64,000 nt of DNA, taken from NCBI GenBank assembly GCA_027943245.1, contig JANDJZ010000187.1:1-64000 (forward strand), read 5' to 3'. Origin of the DNA: Acanthamoeba sp. SK_2022b. Taxonomy: Eukaryota; Discosea; Longamoebia; Acanthamoebidae. Shown piece by piece: positions 37,963 through 47,681 of the stretch. Numbering within the stretch: the stretch's first letter is position 1; each line of letters opens with the position of its first letter. Under the pieces are notes generated by a model. That model did no database searches and was not told the origin of the DNA. It worked only from the letters and a program-made list of their open reading frames with translations. Position numbers and translations under genes: made by a program.

Positions 37963-38529
37963 GTTGAGAACTGACAAATCCCACAGCAGAGAACGTGAAA
38001 ATGGTCGCTCCTTTTTAGACCAGAGAAGGCTATCAGAAGTGCTTTTGGGTAATGGTGGCGAACAGCCCCTCCATCAAGCTTGCTCGTTGTAGCCAAAAGA
38101 AATTTCTTTTGATCAAGTCTCAAAGAGATAGAAATAAGGTCGAGAAAATCAGTAGAGAAAAGCTTCCGAGCCCAAAAGGCGGCAAGGTGCGGAGAAGTGG
38201 CGAGGGATACTTCTTTTAGCGAGCAGAGCCCAGGCGGCACTATTGACTGTAGGGATTGATGATGCTTGCAACCCGCCTATTGTATATCAGAGGACGAGAG
38301 GTGTTCGTGGGGAGAGCTGGAGAAGTGTTCCTGGTTGCAAGAGATCGCCTAGCTCTCTGGTCGATATCCACCAAGTTGCATCGCTTCTGTGATGATGCAA
38401 CAGATAACTCATATCATGAATAGTGTAACCTTCAGACACTTCTGTTTCACCGTGCGCGACACCACAGGATAAAGTTTTGGCTAACAAGCCTTTCTGTTTC
38501 ATAGAGAGCCACACAAGGTCAACATAAGC
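37963..38529. other. Intergenic region between PP2C start and EF1A/C2 gene end
   Basis: 567 bp, AT-richer than the exons on either side. It should hold the PP2C promoter and the 3' flank of the gene that ends at 38530. The short open frames (37947-38240, 38287-38514, both minus) lack recognisable motifs. I see no RNA gene or clear regulatory palindrome. Confidence 0.5.
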
Positions 38530-39000
38530 TTATGTGTACCAGAAACGCACTCCATAGTAGAAGTTGAGGGTGACTGAGTTGGAGAGGTTGTAGGGTGTTT
38601 CGTCGAGCTCAAAGGTGTCACGCCAGCCTCGCCCGATACGCATGATGGAGGACAGCAGTATCTCCTTCGTGCCGTAGTCACTGGGATAGCGCGTAGCGTC
38701 GTGCGCCGAGACGTACAGCGTCGTCGTGGCCGGATCGACATTCGGACTTGTGTAATGATGATTGGTGGTTAGTGGTTAGTTGATGAGTACAGATACAGGC
38801 AGGACGGAAGTAAGGAGAGTACAAGATGAACTTTTGGCAGAAGCCCAGTTTGCATTTCTTGCCACGCGTCTCCGTTGTGTGCCAGACTGTGGGCATCTCG
38901 CCATTCACGCCCACGCCCAGCTTGACATAACAGCTCTCTGGCCTGTCTCCCCACGCTCCCACGTTTGTAAGAGCTGTCTTATATAACTGCTGCTGCTCTC

Positions 39001-39092
<92 letters not shown>

Positions 39093-41525
39093 GGAAAAGG
39101 AAAAGAGGGGCGACCTCCAACCGCACTGAGAGTCGATGTAGGCAGCGAGAACTAGCGAACAAACAAATGGTAAGCCAGATGATGAGAAATAGGAGGAGAG
39201 GAGAAGCACACAGAAACGGTACCTGTAACCTTAAGCGAACCCTCGGGCATGCTGCGCAGCACGTTTACCCACTTGTTCTGCTTGGCTGCTCGCTTGGCGC
39301 GCCTGGCTTGCCTGCGCATCGCCGCTAGCTGCCGTCGGTTCGGTAGCGGGATGTGGCAGGGAATGAGGGCATCACTGGGGTCCCACTCCACATCCCTCAC
39401 CACCCCTACCCCCACCGTGCGGCCAAGGTCTGCCAGGCAGAGTCGGCCCAAGTGACTGTTCGATGCAAATGTGTCGAGGCACAGCGGCTGCGTCACCATC
39501 GACACCGCGAGCGCGTTAGCCATTTGTTCGGTTGTATCGCTGTCTGTGGCACTCGGCGACGTCGGCACCTTGGTAGGCGTCAGCTGGGCCATGCAGGCAT
39601 TGCCTGAACGCACGCTTTTCGGGTTGTCTTCTACCACCTGCCCCGAACGCTTGTTTACCTGTTGTTCATTCCCAGTGAGAGCGTGGCCTTTAAGCTGCGA
39701 TGACGGCGTCGCTGAGCGCAGATCAATACCTGGGCGATGAGCCTAATCGAACATGGCACCGTGGCTGCATGCACGCGGATCGTCGGTTTGTAGCCCGAGC
39801 AGATCAGGTTGGGATGGTGCAGCACGACGATTTGCGTCTTAAACGACTTGACCCGCCGTGGCCGGTTGTCGGCGCTGCCTCGCAGGGCGCCGATCACGCT
39901 ACCTCGCTCCACCATATCCACCAACCGCAGATCTGCTGCTCTGGCCGCCCCATCGATCTGGAGAGAGGCCTCCGCCTCGGTCTCCGCAGCAACCGCGGCG
40001 ACGTTGCGGCGCGGCCACCGCAGCTTGAAGGCCACGCTCTCATGTGGCGCGAGCACGGTGTGACGGGGCTGGTGATGCGATTCGATCGACTCGATGATGA
40101 CCACGTCATCGCGATGACCGCCGAGGTTGCTCGGTTGGATGACCACGCGATCACCCACGGAGAGCTGTCCGGCGACGATGCAGCCGGCCACGATTATCTC
40201 GCGCGTTTCATGTTTGTAGGACCGTCGATAGACCTTCTGTACCACCATGCGCGCCGGTCGGTCTATCGCGGCCAGTAGTTGCACGGCCGTCGGGAGGTCA
40301 CCGGCGCTGTTCTCCAGGGCTTGCATGAGCGTGGGCCCCTTGTACCAGCTCATTACTGTCGATCTCTCGAACACGTTGTCGCCTTGATACACAGACCGAT
40401 GCAACTTGTCAGCGAGCATGCAATTTGCGTCGACTCGCAGACTAGCGGATGCAGAGGAGGGTGAGGCCGAACCTGTGATTGTGGAAACAGGGATGACCTC
40501 TACTTGGGCCTGCGCATAGCCAACCCGACACAGGAAGCCCATTATGAGGCCCTTGGCGTCGTCGTAGGCCGATTGGGCAAAGTAAACGTCGGGGTGGTCC
40601 ATGTGCGTAATGCACACGATCAACTGCTTGATTCCGATTGTGTAGGCAAGCATCGGATGGTTCCTAGACTCGGCAGACGCACCCAACTGCACCCCCACGA
40701 ATTAGTGGGCCAAAAACACAACACAAACCACACAACGCAAATCACGCACAACGCGGAGATGTATGATGCCTGTTTTGTGAGAGCGGACAGGGCCAGTACG
40801 CCGCAGCGCGCACCCACGATGCCCGCATAGAAGTTCTTGACACCCTTTTGCTGGCGCCCTGCCATTGGAAAGCCCAATAAGCGGGAGCGAGTGGAGCCCG
40901 CGATGGCACGGCTGGTACCAGGGACATCGATCAGCGTGAGGTAGCGCGAGTGAGGCAGCTTCAACAGGCACTCCTGCGCTTCAAGCGTAGGTACGCCAAT
41001 CGCGGTGGGCTGTCGCGACGCCGACGAACTAGTTCTAGCCAGGTTAAGCCGGAGGAGCTCAAAGAGAGCGGTCTTTCCGTGGCCCGATTCGCCCAAGAGT
41101 GCTACGGGCACTGGTCGGCCGCGCGTGAGGTAAAACTCCTTCCACGCACTCTCACAGCCGCTGCCGCCAGCCCTCGTCGCTCCTCGACTTTCAATGGCTG
41201 TTGCCAACTGTTTGACAAGACTCAATCAGCGAGCTAGCTCATGTAAGCGTACGTGCAGAGGAGACTGACCTGGGCAAGTGCAGCAGGAGCGAGGGGCCGA
41301 GGCAGAGAAGCGAGAAAAGCGGTCCGCCAGAAAGCGTCGCCCTCGAGGGCATGGTGCCACGTCTTGCACACGAGGCCGCAGCGTGCCACCCCCTCGCCCA
41401 CCCACTTCATTACCTCCCACACCAGCTCTGCGTGCAGCCAGATATGAGGAGATGATAACAATTGAGAGCTCCTTCCACGAGGGCGTACCTGTGGGCAAGG
41501 AAGAGAACCCTGCACCAACCTGCAT
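38530..41525 (-). CDS. F-box / EF1A-like GTPase / C2-like domain fusion protein
   Basis: Exon 1 encodes MQVGAGFSSLPT and splices in frame to ELVWEVMKWVGEG, CGLVCKTWHHALEGDAFWR: an F-box. A phase-0 intron joins this to LATAIESRGATRAGG and AWKEFYLTRGRPVPVALLG, then the intact P-loop GESGHGKT. G3 is DVPGRQQKGVKNFYAGIVGA after a 60-bp intron; G4 is QLIVCITHMD (NKxD changed to THMD). EF1A domains 2 and 3 are clear: MSWYKGPTLMQALENS, IIVAGCIVAGQLSVGDRVVI, RRVKSFKTQIVVLHHPNLIC, TQPLCLDTFASNSHLGRLCL and RTVGVGVVRDV. A basic linker leads to a C2-like C-terminus (EGSLKVT, GAWGDRPESCYVKLGVGV, TTTLYVSAHDATRYPSDYG), ending YYGVRFWYT. The domain order is unlike any elongation factor I know. An SCF adaptor with a GTPase switch and a membrane or Ca-binding module is one reading (inference). 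Confidence 0.84.
38997..39091. repeat. (TC)n(CA)n compound microsatellite
   Basis: About 9 TC units followed by about 37 CA units with one G interruption. It lies in the intron between the EF1A part and the C2-like part of the 38530-41525 gene. Confidence 0.95.
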
Positions 41526-41730
41526 CTTTCTCAGCTTGCTGTCTGCCGAGCTTGGCAAGAAAACAAGTAGAAATGGTTATTAATATCTTCGCTTTTTTTT
41601 TCCGGGCTCGCTTCCGAAGAAAGACCCTCGCCACACCGATTGGAGGGACAACGCTTCACCAAAAGGTCGAGAATTGTATTGAATCTGAGAATCTAATGAG
41701 ATGAAGAATAATAAATACATAGCGAAAGGC

Positions 41731-43382
41731 TTAGGCCAGGAGCTGTGAGAGCCACGACTGAGCGGAGGAGGCTGCAGAGTTGTCGTTGTTGTCGTCGTCG
41801 CCACCTCCGTTATCGTCGTCACCATCGGTGTCGGGATCGGCGTTGTAGCTGTCGGAGGGATAGGTCTCCAGCGGGGTCTTGATGGTGGTGCCCACGGCCT
41901 GACCCGGGTTGGTCGCCGTCGTGTACTCGTATGCTCCCACAGTGGGGGTGGTCGAGCTCCTGGGCGTGCCGTTGTAGTCCCAGGTAACTGGCGTGGGGTA
42001 GCTCTTGGAGCCGGCGTTGATGAGGGCGCTGGTGTTGGTCGGGTAGTAGTCCTCACCCACGGTATCGGAGGTGACCAGGAAAAAGCTCGAGCCAGCCACG
42101 CCGCTGGGCAGCGAGCCAGCAACGTAGGCGTTCTTGAGCCATTGCGTACTGGTCTGCGCGCCGACGCTGAAGGCTACAGAAGACAGGAAGGCGTTGTTGG
42201 CCACCACAAAGCTACTGCCCTTGAGAGCGGGCAGGGAGAGATCGGCGACGCCGGACTGAGTCACGGTGTTGTGCACAATCTGGATGTCGTGGAAGCTGCC
42301 AGCGGTCTTGAGCTGGGTGCTTGAGACCGCGATGCCGAAAGACGCGACCTTCGCGACGATATTATTCCTGACGATGGCGCCTGAGCTCACCTGGATTCCG
42401 TTGCCCTTGGTCACCACCACGGCGTTGCCCTCGATGATGTTAACGCCACGCTAGAGAAGAGAGAAGCAAGCACCAGTCAGTTCAGAAGTCTATATGCACA
42501 AGTTGGTAAATTGAGGTCTACTTACTCCGTAGTCATCGTACGCGCGGATGCCGGCAGCGTTGGTGTTGGAGACGACATTGTTCCTGATGGTGTTTTCTAT
42601 TGAAAAGCGAAAGCCACACGTGTCAGGCGATGTTTCTACAATCACATGCGGAGTGCCGCGGATAGAGGAGACGTACTGTAAGAGCCGGTGTTGATCACGA
42701 AGCCGACGCCGTAGTCCGCAAGGGTGTCGGCGATGTCGTGGCAGTAGTTGAGCTCGATCACGCTGTCGTGGAGGCGGCACTGATCGCTAGTGCAGCCGAA
42801 CACGAAGCATTCGCTGGTGTCAAGGCCGGTGTCGTAGACCTCTACACGCCTGATAGTGAGGTCGGCGTAGGCGGCGCCCGTGGTGGTCGCGGCGAAGGCA
42901 GTCCTGTTGGTGTGGTGGACGATGATGTCCTCGAATGTGGCGTGTGTGCTGGCACCCAGATTCACGCCGCGGAGACAGGAGCCCGCGCAGGTGAAGGTGA
43001 GGTTGTAGAAGCCGTAGTAGCTGCCGGCCACATCGATGACGTTGTGGTCGATAGCCAACTGCTTGATGGTGGTCTGTATATTGCCCTCGACCACGGAGCC
43101 CTTGACCTCGATAGGCGAGCTTGCACTTCCAGTGAAGTTGAGCGAGAAGGAGCCGTCGACGGTGTACTCACCCCTGGGTACATAGACATGAATGTCAGCT
43201 CTCTAGGGAGTGACACGAGAGTTGGCGGGGCTGACGTACGGAGCGAGGATGGCGATGTCGCCGGCGGTCATGGACTTGATAGTGTCGGCCCATGTCGTGT
43301 TGGTGGGGTACAGGTAGAAGGTTTCGGCGGAGCAGAGGCCAACGAAGACGAAAAGCACGGCCAGAACGGCGGAGTGTCTCAT
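41731..43382 (-). CDS. Secreted right-handed parallel beta-helix protein
   Basis: The start MRHSAVLAVLFVFVGLCSAE is a clean signal peptide, followed by TFYLYPTNTTWADTIKSMTA. The body has repeated short strands with Asn ladders typical of pectate-lyase-like beta-helices: EGNIQTTIKQLAIDHNVIDV, TIRRVEVYDTGLDTSECFVF, NTIRNNVVSNTNAAGIRAYD, VNIIEGNAVVVTKGNGIQVS, GAIVRNNIVAKVASFGIAVS and HDIQIVHNTVTQSG. It ends with GAYEY, then an Asp/Asn/Gly-rich tail (about 41770-41880). Proteins of this fold include polysaccharide lyases and inactive carbohydrate binders; no catalytic set can be named. Four exons. The Asp-rich tail may bind metal or act as a spacer (inference). Confidence 0.85.
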
Positions 43383-44027
43383 GACTACCAGCGTATGTAG
43401 ATAGTGGGAGTGGTTTGGCGGATGCTGCAGGTGTTGGTGGTACTGAACGGATGCTTGACTTCTTTGATGTTGCTTCAAAATATAGCTGCCGGTTAGTGGT
43501 GGACTTACCCCATTGGTCGAATTTGTATACCAATCCAGTCATTCAGTCGAATTTCCCGAGAAAATGACCTCATACTGAGCGCTGGGGCCGGTTGCTGGAC
43601 GTCAGCTTCTTGTTCCAAAACCACCGAGCTGAGCCCATCTGGGTACCAGATCACCTTGCGCAGCCACCGATCGTTCGCGGTCAGGCCTGATCCCGACTTT
43701 GCTCTTGTTTATCTTTCTCCCAGGTTTTCTTCGTTGGTTCCCGACTGTTTTCTTGTTTATTTTTCTCCCAGATTTTCTTCGTGTTTCTCTTCGCTCGTGA
43801 TTGTGGTCAATGAAGGGAAGATTAAGCTGGGGTAGGGCTTCTTCGCTTCTGGGCAGCCGAGGTAGGACTCCGAAATGCTTCACCCCTTGCAGTTTCTAAT
43901 GTGACCTTAGCATTGGCGCCGTGCCCGTTTGGTGGTAGGTCGCTTGGCATCTCTGCCGTAAATCTGCGCGCCCACAGCCCCGGTGCGAGAACAGTGATTG
44001 TTTTGTAATTCACGATTAGGAGTGTTG
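43383..44027. other. Divergent intergenic region with a 48-bp tandem repeat
   Basis: 645 bp between the beta-helix gene and the PPR gene. It contains two imperfect tandem copies of a 48-bp unit (43695-43742 and 43743-43790), each with TTTCTCCCAG and TTTTCTTCG. A 93-codon minus-strand frame crosses it (43602-43883), but its GRKINK repeats are only a read-through of the tandem unit, so I do not call a gene. Confidence 0.6.
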
Positions 44028-44485
44028 ATGATATTGTTTACAACAGAAAACAACAACACGGCTCCCCTACGGGAAGTTCTCCCCGACGAGAAAGCAAGAC
44101 TGCGCTTGGAATGGCTGCAGAGCACTCGATTCGTGAGGCCAGGTAGAGACATGCTCTCGTGGCTCTCCCGTAGTGGCGCCGATTAGGTCCATTTGACACG
44201 TACACGTGATGTGGCACTATCAGGTCCGTTGTCGCAGTTGTTGGTGTATGCAAAGCATTTGGGCGATCCCTCTATGTTCAACGAAACGCTGGCCTTCCTG
44301 CCCAAGGTGCGGCTGGGGAGCATGGAGGGCTACTCAGCGCTCATCGCCATCCTGTCTACGACCAACAACGTCGATGAGATGTTCTTCATCTATGCCCGTA
44401 TGAAGGCGGAGCGCGTCCCGCTCAACACCGGCTGCGCTGCCGCACTAATCAACGCCTCCCTACGCCACAACAAACTGGATCAGTA

Positions 44486-44543
<58 letters not shown>

Positions 44544-45650
44544 CTACTCACATTGAGCGTCGTGGATGATGGTCTGTAGTGCACTAAACGTGCTCCACGA
44601 TATGAAGATCAACAATGTGAGGGCAGACAACGGCCTAGTCCATAGCTTCATCTCGTACTTTTTAGAGAATCGGGACGTGGATCGGCTGCTCGCCATGCTC
44701 AACACACTGGACGGCCGAAGCGCTGTCACCGTCGATCGGTAAGCCAACCGCACACGCGCACGCACCGCCACGTACGCCTGTAAGACTCACAGGTGGCTTG
44801 GATGGACGGCGGATGCCACGCCAGGGTGGCCGTTTTGGATAATATGTGGCAAAAGCTGATCAGCCCCCACGAGGACCTCTCCCTGGCCTATCGATTCATC
44901 GATAGACTCACCGCAGCAATGCCCAAACCAACGACCAACGCCGTCGCCGCCAACAAGGCACGACCACTGAACGAACAGTCTCTGCATACAGAAGCGAAGG
45001 AGGGCGAAAGCGAGGGCGAGCACGTAGACACGCGAGAGCAGGAAGGAGAGGAGGAGGAGGAGGAGGAGGATAAGAGGCAGGCGAGGGAGAAGTGGGAACG
45101 GATCGTAGCCTACTGGCGCGGACGGATCGACATGCTGCTTCACCAGCTCGTGTCCAGGGGTCACCACGAGCGCGCCCAGGACCTCGTGGAGCTGATGACG
45201 GCGCGATGGCAGCTGCAGCCCAACCGGCGCCTTCTCACCGTCCACATGAAGGCCTGCAGCGCCTGCGAGGGCAGGCCGGTGGCTGCCTATGGCGACAGGC
45301 CAAAGCTGCTCGCCAGGCTGGGGCGCATGGTGGAGCAGGGCACGCTCGACGCGGACGTGATCACCTTCACCGCCCTGATCGATTCCCTCGCGCGGCTGAG
45401 GCGGACGGAGGAGGCCTTCCACTACCTGGAGGTGATGCGGCAGAGGGGCATCAAGAGCGACTCGGTCATCTACAGGGTGCTCCTCATCCTGTGCTCGGTG
45501 AACAAGGACAAGGCCGCGGGGCTGCGGCTGCTGGCCGAGGCCGAGCGGGACGGCTGCTCGTTCACGGACAAGAGCGACCTGGCCTCCCTGGCCAACACCA
45601 TCGGAGCCTTGCCCGACCCTCCTGCGTCGGCCAACACACAACCCGCATAA
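44028..45650 (+). CDS. Pentatricopeptide-repeat (PPR) type protein
   Basis: Exon 1 (44028-44140) gives MILFTTENNNTAPLREVLPD and splices in frame to GPLSQLLVYAKHLGDPSMFN. PPR-like helical pairs follow: EGYSALIAILSTTNNVDEMF, FIYARMKAERVPLNTGCAAA, LINASLRHNKLDQ, then after a CA-repeat intron ALNVLHDMKINNVRADNGLV and FLENRDVDRLLAML. The long last exon holds an acidic low-complexity insert (EQEGEEEEEEEDKRQAREKW) and better PPR units: DVITFTALIDSLARLRRTEE, AFHYLEVMRQRGIKSDSVIY. PPR proteins bind RNA in mitochondria or plastids; an organelle role is likely, though the N-terminus is not a strong targeting peptide. The stop at 45648-45650 lies only 42 bp before the next gene. Confidence 0.75.
44487..44541. 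repeat. (CA)n microsatellite in a PPR-gene intron
   Basis: A CA run that begins within 3 bases of the 5' splice site following the exon ending RHNKLDQ. Confidence 0.93.
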
Positions 45651-45692
45651 AAAAGCAAAAGTTAATCATTTGCGTTTTCAGATTTGTAGAGG

Positions 45693-46593
45693 ATGTCGAT
45701 CTTGGACGACATCTTGGGATCCATGGATCGCATGGCTGAGGGCGAAGCCGAAGACGATAAGCGCAAGAAGATGGCCGAAGAGCTACGGAAGCGGCGGATG
45801 GCGGCCGTCAATCAAGCGTCATCTTCGACTACTTCGCGATCTACTGCCACCAAGAGCACCACCTCATCTTCTACTCTGGCGCAAGCGATTACGGCAAAGA
45901 GTTTTGCATCTTCCAATCCGTTTGATGTTCTCGAGCTAGACGAAGAAGAGGACGTAAGCACTGCAGAAAACGACGAATCCGCATCGCGCAAGAAGCGCAA
46001 GCGGAACAGGAGCAAGGGCAGCGGCGACCAGTCCCTCTCGTCCAACGTCGTCATCGTCAAGCGCAAGCGCAAGGGCAAGGAGGCCGCTGCCCTCGCCTCC
46101 ACCCTCGCCCTCATCCCTCCGCCCAAACGTGCCCCTCCCCTTCCACTCCCTTCCTATCCCTCTTCCCCCCGCGTCTCACGTCACCTCTCCTCTCCCGACT
46201 CTCAGCCGAGGAGGGCTCCATGCCGCCCAACGTTTTCATCATCTCGCAAGTGGCCGGTCCGTGCACTAGGCCTGCTTTGATCTGTGGTAGCGGCTGACCC
46301 TTGTGTCTGTCTGTCTGTCTGTCTGTTGTTGTTGTTGTGGGCAAAGAGTGCGCGGAGATGGTGGCGGAGCTGAGCAAGCTCGATGTGATCGCGGTGGATT
46401 GCGAGGGGGTTAACCTGTCGCGCGAGGGCGAGCTCTGCCTGGTGCAGATCGGCACCGAGAGCAAGGTCTACCTGGTCGACCCGCTCGAACACGGGCGGGC
46501 CCTTTTCGAAGAGAGCGGCCTTCGCGCGCTGCTCGAGTCCACCAAAGTGCGCAAGGTCCTGCACGACTGCCGGTTCGTATCTCTCTCTCTCTC

Positions 46594-46663
<70 letters not shown>

Positions 46664-47599
46664 CTTTCCATTGCTGATCGCTACCACGTGCTTAACAGGG
46701 GAGACAGTGACGCGCTGTACCATCAGTACGGCGTGGCGCTGCAGAACGTGTTCGACACGCAGATCGCCTACGCGGTCATCAAGCGACAGATGGGCCAGGG
46801 GTATTCCCCCCCCCCCCCACTCACCCGCCAACAGCAAATGCAACCGCGTGAAAGTGTAACGATGGGGCGCGCAGGACGCCGCTTCCGGTGGGCCTCAATA
46901 CGCTGCTGCGCGTGTACGCGACGCCAATCCTGGAGACGAAGGCGGCGCAGGAGCAGGAGAAGGAGCGGGCCGAGCGGCGGAAGCAGGCGCAGGCGTCGGG
47001 CGGCAAGCCCTCGTCGGACGAGCCGTTTGCTCTGGACCTGGTGCGGCGTATCGACGCCATCAACACCTTCAAGAAGGAGGAGCGCCTAAAGATGGTGGAG
47101 GACCCTACTTACTGGAAGACACGACCCCTCACCTCCAGGTCTTCCTTAGCTTCCCTTCATTCCGGCTCATATTCGACACACAAACCACACTACATACACG
47201 CGCTGTTGTTGCTCACGCGCATTCACACGTGTCTCGATGGCGTAGCATGGTGGGCTACGCGAGCGAGGACGTGATGTTCCTGTGCCTGGTGTACCGACAG
47301 ATGCACGCCTTCCTCAACGTCCACAACCGCAAGATCGCCTTCGAGTACTCGGCGAAATACGTCGTACGTCGTCCCGCGAGCGCTGTGCGTGCGTGTGCGG
47401 TGACACTAGGGCCCCACAGGCGCTGATTGGCTCACCCCGAGACACGCAGGCGCAAGTGCGGGACCTGGAGGCACTGAGCGATCGGCCACAGTACGACGGC
47501 GTGCCCAAGTACGGCTTCTCGTCGTGGGACAGCGAGACGTCGCGCTCGATCTCCCTCGCCAACGCCCGCCGAGGCCGACGAGGAGGCCGAGGTCGCTGA
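45693..47599 (+). CDS. EXD1/Egalitarian-like 3'-5' exonuclease-domain protein
   Basis: The start MSILDDILGSMDRMAEGEAE precedes a Ser/Thr-rich and Lys-rich N-terminal region (SASRKKRKRNRSKGSGDQ) with nuclear-signal character. The exonuclease fold follows: KLDVIAVDCEGVNLSREGEL (Exo I Asp and Glu), CLVQIGTESKVYLVDPL, LLESTKVRKVLHDCR joined across a CA-repeat intron to GDSDALYHQYGVALQNVFDT (Exo II region), and MVGYASEDVMFLCLVYRQM (Exo III, Y-x3-D, DEDDy type). KAAQEQEKERAERRKQAQAS forms a charged insert, and the C-terminus is an RGG-like patch (NARRGRRGGRGR). The metal-binding acids appear present, so it may be active, whereas animal EXD1 is not. Substrate unknown; RNA processing is likely from the family and the RGG tail. 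Confidence 0.85.
46580..46661. repeat. (TC)n(CA)n microsatellite in an EXD1-like gene intron
   Basis: A TC run followed by about 31 CA units inside the intron after the exon ending VLHDCR. A short TGTC/GTT tract (46305-46338) lies in the preceding intron. Confidence 0.93.
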
Positions 47600-47681
47600 A
47601 TGTTGTGTGAAAGTTATTTTAGCAATACAAAAGTCTTTTTGGTAAATACAATTCGAAAAGCAAAGGAGCGTTGCGTGCGCC

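Noticed and set aside
39655..40698. A canonical translation elongation factor EF1A gene
   Set aside because: Domains 2 and 3 match, but G4 is THMD and the gene carries an F-box and a C2-like domain, so it cannot be the housekeeping factor.
43602..43883. 93-codon minus-strand frame with GRKINK repeats
   Set aside because: The repeat is just the 48-bp tandem unit read through; there is no homology, no intron structure and no support for a gene.
44787..45641. 284-codon minus-strand open frame
   Set aside because: It mirrors the PPR exon, has a repetitive Leu/Arg composition and shows no family motif.
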